DNA from: Bradyrhizobium sp. SZCCHNS1050
GTDB lineage: Bacteria; Pseudomonadota; Alphaproteobacteria; Rhizobiales; Xanthobacteraceae
Length of the DNA: 64,000 nucleotides
NCBI RefSeq assembly: GCF_032484785.1
Contig: NZ_JAUETR010000001.1
Location: 124,001 to 188,000 of the forward strand
Direction of reading: 5' to 3'
The position numbers were made by a program, and so were the translations under genes. Each line of letters begins with the position of its first letter. Positions within the stretch are counted from its first letter, which is position 1. Below the pieces are notes generated by a model. It did not search any database. It was given only the letters and a program-made list of their open reading frames with translations, and was not told the origin of the DNA. This document shows positions 1-9,727 of the stretch, piece after piece.

Positions 1-1273
1 GTGCTGGTCAACGTGCCGGCGGAGGCTTCGAGCTCGCTCGAGGCGTGCGACACCGCATCGACGATCTCGCCGACGGCCTGCTCGAACTGGCGGGCGAGCT
101 TCGCCATGTCGTCCCGGCGCTGCTGCTCCTGCCGCGCTTCGGCGTCCGCATGCTCGGCGCGCAGCCGCTCGGTCTCGGCCATGTTGTCCTTGAACACCTG
201 GATCGCCGTCGCCATGGCGCCGATCTCGTCGCGGGCGCCGCGGCCGGGAATTTCGACGGCGACGTCGCCGCTCGCGAGCCGCCCCATCGCCCGCGTCATC
301 GACGCCAGCGGGCCGACGATGCTGCGCGCGATCAGGACCGCGACGAGGCAGCCGAACAGGATGGCGGCGGCGCCGACCAGCATCTGCAGCGAGATGGTGC
401 TGTCGATGGCGCCCTCGGCGCGCGCGCGAGAAGCGTGATAGTCGGCATTCACGCCCGTTTCGGCGGCCTTGAGCGTGTCGATGCTCCGGGCGATCAGCGG
501 CTCGATCGCGGTGGCGTAGATGTCCTCGGACTTCAGTGCGGCGGCGGCGGTGGCCTCGAACGCGGTCTTGTTCAGCTCCAGCGAGGCCTTCACCGGCGCG
601 ATCGCGGCCAGCACGCCCGCCGGCGGCGACGCGCCCTCCAGCGTGGCGAGCCGCTGCTCGACATTGTCGACGCCGGCGCGGAAGGCGGAGGCGGACTTGG
701 TGTCGCGCAGCGCCAGGAAGCGCCAGGTCGCGATGCGGACGAGCTGCAGGCGGGCGTCGATGTCCGCGACCGCGGTCATGACCTCCGGCTCCTTGCTGAT
801 GCGCGCGGCGATCGACAGCTTGGCGGCCTTGGCGGCGAGGTCCTCGCCGCCCGGCAGCAGCGCGGCGCGGCCGGTCTTCATCTGCTTGACCGCATCCTGC
901 AACTGATCGCGCTGGGTCTTCATCTGCGCGATCTCGCCGGTGAGATCGCCATAGAGCTTGCGCTGCTCCGCCGACAGCCAACCGGCGGTGGCCGCCTGCA
1001 GCAGCGCCGTCGCCGCCGCCTCGCGCTCGGCCGCCTCCTTGAGCGCCGGCTCGTTGGCGTCGTGGATGTAGCGCAGGTTGGCGCGCTGGATCGCCTGCAA
1101 ATGGTTGGAGATCTGCAGGATGCGCGCGGTCGCGTCCGACAGCGCCGACATGCTCGCGACCTGGTCGCGCACCGCCACAGATTCCACACCGCCACGGCCG
1201 CCATCACAGCGCCGGCGACGATGAGCGCCGCAAAGCCGGCGTAGAGACGCCCCCTGATCTTCAAGCTCATCAT
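1..1273 (-). CDS. Methyl-accepting chemotaxis protein, 3' end outside window, apparent frameshift
   Basis: Transmembrane chemoreceptor that would signal to CheA/CheW. The N-terminus begins MMSLKIRG and gives a clear first membrane helix (about residues 12-32) ending AVAVWNL. The reading frame then runs into an arginine-rich nonsense frame. The true continuation (VRDQVASMSALSDATARIL) lies in another frame, and inserting one base near 1171-1180 would join them (AVWNL-S-AVRDQ). From there the frame is open to the left edge: a helical periplasmic sensor region of roughly 250 residues, a second membrane helix (VGAAAILFGCLVAVLIA), a HAMP domain with DEIGAMATAIQVFK, and the start of the coiled-coil signalling domain. 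An alternative start is a GTG at 1187, but it would lose the first membrane helix. The break is either a sequencing error or a real lesion. Family certain, intactness not. Confidence 0.85.
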
Positions 1274-1465
1274 GTCCTCGTCCGCTCCCCCAAGAGCGGC
1301 AGGCGGGCGAACTGACGTCGCTACGCGCCTGCCCCGCAGCATCGGCCGCCTGTCCGGCGACTCAGAGCTATGCATGTGCACGATGAGCGGTATTTGCTAA
1401 TAGCGGGTTAGACGGCCGCGGCTCGCAGCTGCCGGTGTGACGCGAGCGGCCTCCACCAACTCCGA

Positions 1466-1588
1466 TGTCGTCCCTGCGAACGCAGGGACCCATACTCCGC
1501 GGCGGTTGTCGTGAAACAAGACTGGTCCGACATCCCGCACAACAGCATCTCCCTGTGGCTATGGGTCCCTGCGTTCGCAGGGACGACA
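1466..1588. repeat. Inverted pair of palindromic repeats (GTCCCTGCG family)
   Basis: Two 29-base arms, 1466-1494 and 1560-1588, are exact reverse complements. Each arm contains its own palindrome, GTCCCTGCG-NN-CGCAGGGAC. The 65 bases between them show no gene. This looks like a REP/RUP-type intergenic element with two hairpins able to pair with each other. Confidence 0.8.
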
Positions 1589-1640
1589 GCGGAGGGCTGG
1601 GCGACGGCTTCGCGTCATGGCGGGGACGACGCTCTCGCCG

Positions 1641-1797
1641 CCGTCATTCCGGGGCGCGCGTGAGCGCGAGCCCGGAATCCATAGCCACGACTCGCAGTTG
1701 GTGGAGCAATACGCCGAAACGGCCCGTCGCCACCACAACCGCTCGTGGTTATGGATTCCGGGCTCATTCGCGTGCCGCGAATGCCCCGGAATGACGG
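1641..1797. repeat. Long imperfect palindrome (CGTCATTCCGGGG family)
   Basis: The outer arms CCGTCATTCCGGGG (from 1641) and CCCCGGAATGACGG (to 1797), inner arms CCCGGAATCCAT/ATGGATTCCGGG, and a further imperfect stem around CCACGA/TCGTGG make a palindrome of about 157 bases. A related copy lies at 63814-63860. It fills the gap between the two chemoreceptor genes, and I see no gene in 1274-1841. Confidence 0.8.
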
Positions 1798-1841
1798 CGG
1801 AGATGATGGCTGGCTGTTGTCGCGCGGCGCTAGCCGCCCGA

Positions 1842-3185
1842 TCAACTTGCCTTCACGCTCACGATGAACGCATCGACCTCGCGCTTCAGCGTCTCGGCCT
1901 GTTGCGACAGCTCGCCGGCGGCGTCGCGGGCCTCAGAGGCGAGGCGGCCGGTTTCGGCGGAGGTGGAGCTGATCTGGGCGATGTGGTTGGAGACGTCGAG
2001 GGTGCCGCGGGCGGCTTCCTGGACGCTGCGGGAGATGTCCTGGGTGGCGTTGCGCTGCTGCGAGGTGTCGACCTCGATGCCGGACATGATGGCGCTGATC
2101 TCGCTGAGCGTGGTCGAGATGCCGTCGATGGCGCCGCGGGTCTCGGCGGTGATGCCCTGGATGCTGGCGACGTGGGCCGAGATCTCGTCGGTCGCCTTGC
2201 TGGTCTGGTTGGCAAGGTTCTTCACCTCCGAGGCGACGACCGAAAAGCCTCGGCCGGCCTCGCCGGCGCGGGCGGCCTCGATGGTGGCGTTCAGCGCCAG
2301 CAAATTGGTCTGCGAGGCGATCGCCTGCACCAGCTGGACGACGGCGCCGATCTTCTCGGCGGCGTCCGACAGCGCGTGGATGGTGTTCTTGCTCTTCTCG
2401 GCCTGCGAGGCCGCGCCCTCGGCGCGCTGGGTGGCGTCGGAGACGCGGCGGCTGATGGTGCCGATCGAGCTCGTCATCTCCTCGGTCGAGCCGGCCACGG
2501 TCTGGACGCTGCGATTGGCGTGGTTGGCGGCGGCCTCGACCGCATTCGCCTTGGCCGAGGTGTCGTTGGCGGCGCGCGACAGGGTCTCGGCATTGCTCTT
2601 CAGCCGGATGGCCGAGGACGCCACGCTGCTGACGACGCTGGCGACGAGGTCGTTGAAGGAATGGATGCGGCCGTCGAGAAAGCGCGAGCGCTCGCCCTGG
2701 CGCTGCGCCTCCTGCAATTCGCGCGCGGTGAGGCGCTGGCGCTCGATGCCGTTGGTCTTGAACACCTCGAGCGCGCCCGCGAGCTGGCCGATCTCGTTGC
2801 TGAGGCCGAGGCCGGGAATCGACGTGTCGTATTTCTGGTCGGCGACGTCGCGCATGGCCGAGACCATCGCGGCGAGCGGGCGCAGGATGCCGTTCTGCAC
2901 GGCGGCATAGGTCATCAGGCAGACGGCGCTGGCGAACACGGCGATGGCCGCGCAGGCCATCAGGAAGTAGGAGAACGCCGACTGCGCCTGCTGATAGATC
3001 AGCATCGCATGATCACGGGCGGGACCGCTGAGATTGGCGAAGTCCGACGACAGGCTGGTGATCTGGTTGTTGAGATAGAGCACCGCGATGAAGCCGGTGC
3101 CGCCGCCGATCGCCAACAGCATGAGGAGAGAGGCGACGACGCCTCCCACGAGGAAGCGGATCGTCAGATTGCTGTTGGAGAACAT
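1842..3185 (-). CDS. Methyl-accepting chemotaxis protein with minimal periplasmic domain
   Basis: A 447-residue chemoreceptor. Membrane helix 1 spans about residues 9-35 and helix 2 about 71-95. Only about 35 residues lie between them, so there is no room for a folded ligand-binding domain. A HAMP domain follows (about 95-150, with [16 protein letters not shown]), then a long coiled-coil signalling domain whose tip contains the hallmark [20 protein letters not shown]. The neighbour at 1-1273 is a receptor of the same general class on the same strand, but 568 bases of repeat DNA separate them, so they are probably separate transcripts. With no obvious sensor domain it may sense membrane or cytoplasmic state, or partner another receptor; that is inference. 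Family assignment is secure. Confidence 0.93.
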   Translation of the reverse strand: MFSNSNLTIRFLVGGVVASLLMLLAIGGGTGFIAVLYLNNQITSLSSDFANLSGPARDHAMLIYQQAQSAFSYFLMACAAIAVFASAVCLMTYAAVQNGILRPLAAMVSAMRDVADQKYDTSIPGLGLSNEIGQLAGALEVFKTNGIERQRLTARELQEAQRQGERSRFLDGRIHSFNDLVASVVSSVASSAIRLKSNAETLSRAANDTSAKANAVEAAANHANRSVQTVAGSTEEMTSSIGTISRRVSDATQRAEGAASQAEKSKNTIHALSDAAEKIGAVVQLVQAIASQTNLLALNATIEAARAGEAGRGFSVVASEVKNLANQTSKATDEISAHVASIQGITAETRGAIDGISTTLSEISAIMSGIEVDTSQQRNATQDISRSVQEAARGTLDVSNHIAQISSTSAETGRLASEARDAAGELSQQAETLKREVDAFIVSVKAS

Positions 3186-3385
3186 CGGCTTTGCCCGGGT
3201 ACGTCAGACGGAATGTCAACGCACACTTCCAGACAAAGGTAAAATAAGCTGAAAGCGCGGGTAGGTGCGGAGCACGGGAAAGCACGGGGGTTTTGCGGAT
3301 CGACGGCGCGTTCTCATTTGCTGCGCACGCTTCTTACTCGCGACAGCCGGCATTCGCACCACGCGCGCTTTCAGCCCGCCTCTCT

Positions 3386-3476
3386 CCGTCGTCATGGCCG
3401 GGCTTGACCCGGCCATCCACGTCGTCCGGCACTCTGGGATCCACGTGGATGCCCGGGTCAAGCCCGGGCATGACGG
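3386..3476. repeat. Paired palindromic repeat (TGGCCGGGCTTGACCCGG family)
   Basis: Arms at about 3388-3422 and 3443-3476 are near-perfect reverse complements (GTCATGGCCGGGCTTGACCC and GGGTCAAGCCCGGGCATGAC). It lies in the 330-base gap between the chemoreceptor gene and the cytochrome c maturation operon, which otherwise shows no gene. It may act as a bidirectional transcription barrier; that is inference. Confidence 0.75.
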
Positions 3477-3515
3477 AGTAACTAACTGGCAGGGGATCGT
3501 GGCGTTAGCGGATCA

Positions 3516-4001
3516 TCACGTCGCCGGCGGCTGCTCGGCGGCCATCAGCGCGGCGAGGCGCGCCTCCTCCTCGGCCGTCAGCTTCGGCGTGGCCTCCGGG
3601 CCGCGCTGGCCGCGACGGCGGACCTGCCACCACAGCGCCAGGCCGCCGCCGAGCAGCAGCACCGGCGGCAGCAGCCACAGCAGGAGGGTCTGGCGCTCGA
3701 AGCGCGGCTTGAGCAGCACGAACTGGCCGTAGCGCGCGACCAGGAAGTCCAGCACCTGATTGTCACTATCACCGGCGGCGAGACGCTCGCGCACCAGCAG
3801 GCGCAGGTCGCGCGCCAGCGGCGCATCGGAATCGTCGATCGACTGGTTCTGGCAGACCATGCAGCGCAGCTCGCGCGACAGCGCGCGGGCGCGCTGCTCC
3901 TTGGCGGTGTCCGACATGACCTCGTCGGGCTGCACCGCATGCGCCACCGGCGAGCTCAACAGCAGCAGCGCGAGCGCGAGGAAGCCGAGACTGCGTCGCA
4001 T
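3516..4001 (-). CDS. cycL: Cytochrome c-type biogenesis protein CcmH (CycL)
   Basis: A 161-residue membrane-anchored thiol oxidoreductase of the System I haem ligation complex. It acts on apocytochrome c cysteines in the periplasm. A signal peptide (about residues 1-22, ending VAHA) is followed by the diagnostic motif LRCMVCQNQSI with Cys47 and Cys50. A single C-terminal membrane helix lies at about 103-123, followed by a charged cytoplasmic tail. The ATG at 4001 lies 5 bases after the ccmF stop. It is the last gene of a minus-strand ccmI-ccmE-ccmF-ccmH operon, matching the cycHJKL order known from Bradyrhizobium. The ABC-type haem exporter genes (ccmABCD) and ccmG are not in this window. Confidence 0.95.
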   Translation of the reverse strand: MRRSLGFLALALLLLSSPVAHAVQPDEVMSDTAKEQRARALSRELRCMVCQNQSIDDSDAPLARDLRLLVRERLAAGDSDNQVLDFLVARYGQFVLLKPRFERQTLLLWLLPPVLLLGGGLALWWQVRRRGQRGPEATPKLTAEEEARLAALMAAEQPPAT

Positions 4002-4006
4002 CCGCC

Positions 4007-5986
4007 CTACTCCGCCGGCTGCAGCGCGCGCGCGGCGCGCGCCGGCCGCGGCGCGCCGACGCGCAGGCGCCGGTCGGACAGCGACAGCAGGCCGCCGAAC
4101 GCCATCAGCACCGGACCGAACCAGATCAAGAGCACCAGCGGCTTGTGATAGATGCGCACGGCGAGGCCGCCGTCGGCGGTGGCATCGCCGAGCGAGACGT
4201 AGAGCTGGCTGACGCCGCGCGTCATCAGCGCGGCTTCCGTCGTCGACATGCCGCGGGTGGCGAAGCTGCGCTTGCTCGGCGTCAGGACGCTGAGCTGCCT
4301 GCCGTCCTCGCTGATGACGAAGGTGCTGACGACCTCGCTGAAGTTCGGGCCCTGGCGCTGGCTCATGCCGTCGAACTTGATCTGGTAGCCGGCGAGATTG
4401 CGCACGTCGCCCGGACGCAAGGTGCTGATCAGCTCGCTGTTCCAGGTGGTCTCGCAGACGATGCCGAGCAGCGCTATGCCGAGGCCGGCATGCGCGAACG
4501 CCGTGCCCCACACCGAGCGCGGCAGGCCGCGGGTCCGGTGCAGCGCCGTCTTGAACGGCACGCGGGCCACGCCGCTGCGCTCGACCAGATCGACGACCGA
4601 GCCGGTGATGACGAACACGCCGAGACCGATGCCGAGCGGCGCCAGCGCGCTGCCGCCGCGCGCCCAGGCCCAGACGATCGCGATCGCCACCAGCGCCGTG
4701 ACGCCGGCCGCGAGCAGCCGTTGGGCCGCCGCGACGAGGTCGCCGCGCTTCCACGCCAGCATCGGGCCGAACGGCACCATCAGCAGCAAGAGCGCGAACA
4801 AGGGGCCGAAGGTGATGTTGTAGAACGGCGCGCCGACCGAGAGCTTGAAGTCGAGCGCCTCCATGATCACCGGGTACAGCGTGCCGAACAGCACGGTGGC
4901 GCAGGACACGGTGAGCAGCAGATTGTTCAAGACCAGCGCGCCTTCGCGCGAGATCGGCGCGAACAGCCCGCCCTGCTTCAGCGCGGTGGCGCGGCCGGCG
5001 AACAGCGTCAGGCTGCCGCCGATGAACAGCACGAGGATGCCGAGGATGAACACGCCGCGCGTCGGATCGCTGGCGAAGGCGTGCACCGAGGTGATGACGC
5101 CGGAGCGCACCAGGAAGGTGCCGAGCAGGGACAGCGAGAAGGTCAGGATCGACAGCAGGATGGTCCAGACCTTGAGCGCGTTGCGCTTCTCCATGACGAC
5201 AGCGGAGTGCAGCAGCGCGGTGCCGGCGAGCCAGGGCATCAGCGAGGCGTTCTCGACCGGGTCCCAGAACCACCAGCCGCCCCAGCCGAGCTCGTAATAG
5301 GCCCAGTACGAGCCCATGGCGATGCCGAGCGTCAGGAAGATCCAGGCCATCAGGGTCCACGGCCGCACCCAGCGCGCCCAGGCGGCATCGATGCGGCCTT
5401 CGAGCAGGGCTGCGATTGCGAACGAGAACGAGATCGAGAAGCCGACATAGCCGAGATAGAGCATCGGCGGATGCACGGCGAGGCCGATGTCCTGCAGCAC
5501 CGGATTGAGATCGCGGCCCTCGATCGGCGGGTTGGCGAGGCGCGCGAACGGATTCGATGTGGTCAGGATGAACAGATAGAACGCGGTCGCCACCCAGGCC
5601 TGCACCGCGAGCACGCGGGCGCGCAAGGACAGCGGCAGATTGTTGCCGAAGGCCGCGACCATGGCGCCGAACAGCGCCAGGATCGACACCCACAAGAGCA
5701 TCGAGCCTTCGTGGTTGCCCCACACGCCGGTGATCTTGTAGAGCAGCGGCTTCATCGAGTGCGAGTTCTCGAACACGTTGGCGACGGAGAAATCCGAGGT
5801 CACGTGCAACGTGATCAGCGCGATGAAGGAGAGACCGGCGAACAGCAATTGCGCCAGCGCGGCCGAGCGGCCGACATTCATCAGGGCGACGTCACGCTGA
5901 TACGCGCCGAGCATCGGCACGGTGGACTGAATCAGCGCCAGCGCAAGCGCCAGCACCAGGGCGTAATGTCCGCTCTCTGCAATCAC
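4007..5986 (-). CDS. cycK: Haem lyase subunit CcmF (CycK)
   Basis: A 659-residue polytopic membrane protein, core of the cytochrome c haem ligase, which moves haem from holo-CcmE to apocytochrome c in the periplasm. The WWD signature is clear as [12 protein letters not shown] at residues 235-246. Conserved histidines sit in loops ([10 protein letters not shown] near 171, NHEGSMLLW near 91). The length matches typical CcmF. The start is a GTG at 5986, overlapping the ccmE stop by four bases (GTGA), which indicates translational coupling. Confidence 0.97.
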   Translation of the reverse strand: MIAESGHYALVLALALALIQSTVPMLGAYQRDVALMNVGRSAALAQLLFAGLSFIALITLHVTSDFSVANVFENSHSMKPLLYKITGVWGNHEGSMLLWVSILALFGAMVAAFGNNLPLSLRARVLAVQAWVATAFYLFILTTSNPFARLANPPIEGRDLNPVLQDIGLAVHPPMLYLGYVGFSISFSFAIAALLEGRIDAAWARWVRPWTLMAWIFLTLGIAMGSYWAYYELGWGGWWFWDPVENASLMPWLAGTALLHSAVVMEKRNALKVWTILLSILTFSLSLLGTFLVRSGVITSVHAFASDPTRGVFILGILVLFIGGSLTLFAGRATALKQGGLFAPISREGALVLNNLLLTVSCATVLFGTLYPVIMEALDFKLSVGAPFYNITFGPLFALLLLMVPFGPMLAWKRGDLVAAAQRLLAAGVTALVAIAIVWAWARGGSALAPLGIGLGVFVITGSVVDLVERSGVARVPFKTALHRTRGLPRSVWGTAFAHAGLGIALLGIVCETTWNSELISTLRPGDVRNLAGYQIKFDGMSQRQGPNFSEVVSTFVISEDGRQLSVLTPSKRSFATRGMSTTEAALMTRGVSQLYVSLGDATADGGLAVRIYHKPLVLLIWFGPVLMAFGGLLSLSDRRLRVGAPRPARAARALQPAE

Positions 5987-6501
5987 TGCGTCGCTCCTGC
6001 CGCGCTCTTGTCAGTGCCCTCGCGCATCGACACCGGGCCCGGTTTGGCGCCGCCTTTCGGCTTGCCGTAATCGTCCTTCCAATGGCCCTGCTTCTTCAGG
6101 GCATCGGCGACTTCCTTCGGCATGTAGGTCTCGTCGTGCTTGGCGAGCACGGTGTCGGCCTTGAACACGCCGTCGGCATCGAGCGCGCCCTCGGCGACGA
6201 CGCCCTGCCCTTCGCGGAACAGATCCGGCAGGATGCCCTTGTAGGCGACCGGCAGCTTGGCGCCGCCATCGGCGACCTCGAAGCTGACGGCGAGATCGTC
6301 GCCGCGCTTCAGCGAGCCCGGCTGCACCAGGCCGCCGAGCCGGAAGCGCTTGCCCGGCCCGATATGTTTCTCTGCGACCATGGTCGGGGTCGAGAAGAAC
6401 ACGATGGAGTCGCGCAGCGCGTTGAGCACCAGCCCTGCGGCGACCGCGAGCACGAACAGCGCCCCGCCGATGATCGTCAAACGCCTCTGCTTGCGTGTCA
6501 T
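5983..6501 (-). CDS. cycJ: Haem chaperone CcmE (CycJ)
   Basis: A 172-residue periplasmic haem chaperone with an N-terminal membrane anchor (about residues 8-27). It carries haem covalently bound to a histidine and hands it to CcmF. The haem-binding motif reads [10 protein letters not shown], with the histidine at about residue 122. I chose the ATG at 6501 (MTRKQRRL), which places basic residues just before the anchor. An upstream in-frame ATG at 6540 would add 13 residues and overlap the ccmI stop. It sits between ccmI and ccmF, with a 4-base overlap to ccmF. Confidence 0.95.
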   Translation of the reverse strand: MTRKQRRLTIIGGALFVLAVAAGLVLNALRDSIVFFSTPTMVAEKHIGPGKRFRLGGLVQPGSLKRGDDLAVSFEVADGGAKLPVAYKGILPDLFREGQGVVAEGALDADGVFKADTVLAKHDETYMPKEVADALKKQGHWKDDYGKPKGGAKPGPVSMREGTDKSAAGATQ

Positions 6502-6532
6502 CCCTTGATCCCGTTGGCGGCGGAAGCGCCGC

Positions 6533-7636
6533 TCATCCATCCAAGCCGAAAGTCTTCACGCCCTCGTTGAGCTGCCGCAACCGCTCGGCATCGCCGGACA
6601 CCGCCTGCCGCGCATCCGACAACGCCCCCTTGGCCTTGTCGAGATCGCCCATCACGACGTAGGCGCGCACCAGGCGCAACCAGCCCTCGACGTCGTCGCC
6701 ATTCTGCTTCAGCCGCGCCGCCAGCCGGTCGACCATGCCGCGGATCATCGTCTCGCGGTCACCGTCGCTCATGCTCTTGGCCGCGGCCATCGCCTCGCTC
6801 GGCAGCGCCGGCACCTCGCCGCCGCCGACCCGGCCGAGCGCCGCCGTCACCAGCGGCCGCCACGGCGCATCCGCCGGCGCCTTGCCCAGCATCGCCCGCC
6901 AGATGTTGGCCGCATCGTCCTTGCGGCCGTCCTGCTCGGCGGCGAGACCGAGATAGTAGTTCGACTTCGGCTCCTCGGCCTCGAGCGCATGGGCGCGCTC
7001 GAACTCCGCCTTGGCCTCGGCGGTGACGACGCCGCCAGCGGCGGCCGTGATCATCTCGCCGAGATCGGCGCGCTTGGCCGCGCCGTCGCCGGCATAGGTG
7101 ATCATGTTGCGATAGGCCCGAATCGCGTCATCGGTGCGGCCGAGCCGCGCCAGCACCGGGGCGAGCACGGTCCAGCCGCGGCCGTCGGTCGGGTTCTTCT
7201 GCAGGTGCTGCTCGACCTGCGCCACCAGCGTTTCCAGCGGCTGCGTCCCGTTGGGCGGCGCCGCGCGTGCGGTGAGCGGGAAATCCGGCAGTTGCGGCGA
7301 GCCGAGCGGCAGGTAGACCGCGAGCGCCACGATCGGCACCCCGATCAGCGCCAGCACGGCCGCCGCGCGGCGCAGGCCGAGGCTCGGCTTCCCCGCGGCC
7401 TCGCCCTCCTGGTCGGCGGCAGCCAGAAGGCGGCGGCCGATCTCGACCCGCGCGGCTTCCGCCTCGACCTTGCCGATCAGCCCGGTTTCGACGTCGCGCT
7501 CGATCTCGGCCAGCTGGTCCTTGTAGACGACGACCTCGCGACCACCAGACGCGGCCCGCGCGCCCAGGCCGAGCGGCAGCAGGACGGCGAAGATCGCCGC
7601 GGCCGTCATCACGGCGAACACGAACCAGAGAGTCAT
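6533..7636 (-). CDS. cycH: Cytochrome c biogenesis protein CcmI (CycH)
   Basis: A 367-residue bitopic membrane protein that holds apocytochrome c for the haem ligase. Membrane helix 1 lies at about residues 3-25. The linker [19 protein letters not shown] is characteristic of the family. Helix 2 is at about 88-110, followed by a periplasmic TPR region (for example [37 protein letters not shown]). First gene of the operon; the promoter should lie in 7637-7774, although I could not assign a -35/-10 there with confidence. Confidence 0.94.
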   Translation of the reverse strand: MTLWFVFAVMTAAAIFAVLLPLGLGARAASGGREVVVYKDQLAEIERDVETGLIGKVEAEAARVEIGRRLLAAADQEGEAAGKPSLGLRRAAAVLALIGVPIVALAVYLPLGSPQLPDFPLTARAAPPNGTQPLETLVAQVEQHLQKNPTDGRGWTVLAPVLARLGRTDDAIRAYRNMITYAGDGAAKRADLGEMITAAAGGVVTAEAKAEFERAHALEAEEPKSNYYLGLAAEQDGRKDDAANIWRAMLGKAPADAPWRPLVTAALGRVGGGEVPALPSEAMAAAKSMSDGDRETMIRGMVDRLAARLKQNGDDVEGWLRLVRAYVVMGDLDKAKGALSDARQAVSGDAERLRQLNEGVKTFGLDG

Positions 7637-7774
7637 CGGACAGAGTTCCAGTCAGCGCCCACCGGCAGGCGCGCCTCGCGCCGCTTTTAACCAGCACCGT
7701 TCCCGGCGGCAATTCACATTTGCCGCCGTGGTAGCGCAGCCGTCCGCGCCAAAAAACTCAGGAGGATTACGTAA

Positions 7775-8044
7775 TTAGGGGACCTCGAACTCGGCGCTCT
7801 TGGCGAGATAGCTGCCGTGCCCGTTCAGGGCCATAAGGAAATAGGTCCCCGGCCGGACATGGTCGGTGAGCCTGATCCGCAGCGACCCGACCGGGACCGG
7901 CGAGGCGATGGTGGTGACGGGATCGGGAAGTGGCGCCCCGCTCGTCTTGTCGACGAGCACGACCTTGGCCTTGATCATGAGGTTGCGATAGGTCGCGCGG
8001 ACGACGCGGTTCTCGACCTCGACGAAGTTGATGACGGAAATCAT
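7775..8044 (-). CDS. Conserved hypothetical small protein, possibly beta-rich
   Basis: An 89-residue protein with no signal peptide or membrane helix. I do not recognise its family with certainty. The second half alternates hydrophobic residues in a beta-sandwich style, ending RPGTYFLMALNGHGSYLAKS. That resembles the last strands of Ig-like C-terminal domains found on some secreted oxidases, but the catalytic domain is absent. No clear ribosome-binding site precedes the ATG at 8044. It stands alone between the ccm operon and the next hypothetical gene. Confidence 0.6.
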   Translation of the reverse strand: MISVINFVEVENRVVRATYRNLMIKAKVVLVDKTSGAPLPDPVTTIASPVPVGSLRIRLTDHVRPGTYFLMALNGHGSYLAKSAEFEVP

Positions 8045-8150
8045 GGTCTTGATGAAAATGGATGGAACTTGGCGGAACCTATGCGTGGCCCCGGGGCGAG
8101 GTCAACCTGAAATTGCAAAATCAAAAACGTCGACAGACTAGCAGAAAATC

Positions 8151-9617
8151 TCAACCGGCGCGCGAGGATTTTCGCTCGCCGTTCATCGCGTTCTCGGCCG
8201 ACCTGCTCATCAATTGGGCGTAGTCGTTGCCGAACAGGACGTGACAGAAGCGGATCGCCGCCGACACCTGCGACTGCCGATAGGCGCGCGCCCGCGCGTC
8301 GCCCGAGCGCAGCGACTGCACCAGCGCTTCGGTGGCCTTCTCGACATATTGCTGCAGATCGGAATAGGTCCGCAGCGTCACCTCGTTGATCGCGAGCTCG
8401 CTGGCATAGTTGCGGCAGACGGCGACGAACTCGATCAGTGCAGCCACCTCCTCGACCTCGCTGCCATCGACGCCGGCGCCGGCCGGAATGTCCTTGTCGG
8501 CGCGCTGGCGCAGGATGCGGCGGACGCGGCCAGGCACGCTGTCGATCTCCGATTGCAGGGCATTGGAGATGTCGGCGCGGATCGCGGTGAGCTGCTTGCC
8601 CCAGTTCGATTCCGAGCGCAGGTCGAGCTCGGTGCGCAGGCCGCGAACGCCGTCATGCAGCGTCTTCAGCGTATCGCCGAGATCGGAGAAATGACCGCGC
8701 CGGATGTCGGCGCGCAGCACCGAGGCGAGACCGGCGAGATCGTTGAGCGCGATGGTGACGGCGACGCCGAACGGGGTCGCGGCGACCCTGATCTCGTCGT
8801 CGGAGGCGGCGATCTTGGTGGCGAGCCGGATGATCTGCCAGGGCGCGGCGAGCCGCTGCATCACCAGCGACAATGCGAACGGCAGCATCGAGGGCGTCTG
8901 CAGCGACGGCACGTTGATGGCTTCGGTGACGGAGGCGATCTGCGAATCGCCGAGCACGCGGATGATGCCGGGCAACCGGCCATTGAGGCCGTCGAGCGCC
9001 TCGCGGTTCTGCAGCACCAGCGCGATCGGCAGCAGATCCTCGATCACGCTGGGGGCGCCGATGCGGGCCAGCGCGCGCTGGCGGTCGCCGGTCGCGTTGG
9101 GGCCGACGAGGTTCATCAGCGCCTCGGCGGCGGCGCGCTGCAGCTTGCGTGCGGCCATCTCGACCTCGCGCGAACTGTCGCCGGAGACCGACATCGCGGC
9201 CTCGAATTCGGCGTAGCGCTCCGGCGCGCCTTCGCGACCGAGCCACTGCCAGACCGGCAGCAGCGAGGCACGGCGGATCTGGCCGGGACGGAGAGGACCG
9301 GTGGAATCGGTGAGGAACGGGTCGAGCGGCCGGAACAGCCGACGCGGGCCATCGCCGCTCTGGCGGCGCTCGTCGCGGCCTTGCGGACGGGCGACCTCGA
9401 TGGCGGGTTGGGGCCGGGCCGGGTCGGCTGTTGGAGCGGGAGCCGGCGGCGCGACGGGCCGCACCACCTTGCGCAACTGCTCGAGCACCAGGGTCGCCAC
9501 GGCGACGTCCTGGCCGCGCTCGATGGCGCGCTCGAATTCGCGCATCAGGAGCGACTGCGCGTTCGGCGGCAGCTGCCCGAGATATTCCCTTAACCGCTCG
9601 TGAGCTGTCTGACCCAT
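8151..9617 (-). CDS. Conserved hypothetical 488-residue helical protein
   Basis: Family not recognised. The protein is predicted cytoplasmic (no signal or membrane helix) and strongly helical. An N-terminal helical segment (HERLREYLGQLPPNAQSLL) is followed by a Pro/Ala/Arg-rich linker (about residues 50-110) with the segment RRLFRPLDPFLTD. A long helical body covers the rest. A basic segment RVRRILRQRADKDIP lies near residue 365. Typical host codon use and a clean reading frame support a real gene. A CtrA-like site (TTAA-N7-TTTA) lies about 75 bases upstream, hinting at cell-cycle control, which is weak evidence only. Confidence 0.75.
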   Translation of the reverse strand: MGQTAHERLREYLGQLPPNAQSLLMREFERAIERGQDVAVATLVLEQLRKVVRPVAPPAPAPTADPARPQPAIEVARPQGRDERRQSGDGPRRLFRPLDPFLTDSTGPLRPGQIRRASLLPVWQWLGREGAPERYAEFEAAMSVSGDSSREVEMAARKLQRAAAEALMNLVGPNATGDRQRALARIGAPSVIEDLLPIALVLQNREALDGLNGRLPGIIRVLGDSQIASVTEAINVPSLQTPSMLPFALSLVMQRLAAPWQIIRLATKIAASDDEIRVAATPFGVAVTIALNDLAGLASVLRADIRRGHFSDLGDTLKTLHDGVRGLRTELDLRSESNWGKQLTAIRADISNALQSEIDSVPGRVRRILRQRADKDIPAGAGVDGSEVEEVAALIEFVAVCRNYASELAINEVTLRTYSDLQQYVEKATEALVQSLRSGDARARAYRQSQVSAAIRFCHVLFGNDYAQLMSRSAENAMNGERKSSRAG

Positions 9618-9689
9618 GCGCCGGCGTGCAAATTTCCACGGCGAGAGCGCACATCGCGCACCCCTGCCCGAACCATAGCGTCCGCGGTA

Positions 9690-9704
9690 TTAAGAACACC
9701 TTTA
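9690..9704. promoter_or_regulatory. Possible degenerate CtrA box
   Basis: TTAA-N7-TTTA, one mismatch from the CtrA consensus TTAA-N7-TTAA, between the 488-residue hypothetical gene and the histidine kinase gene. A single degenerate copy can occur by chance. Confidence 0.25.
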
Positions 9705-9727
9705 GGATGGCGAAATTCGCCGCCCCG

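Noticed and set aside
45..1244. Long plus-strand open frame opposite the first chemoreceptor
   Set aside because: Arg/Gly-rich, no recognisable fold, and antisense to a clear receptor. High GC alone produces such frames; the same applies to 1617-3242, 4145-6070, 21007-22983 and others.
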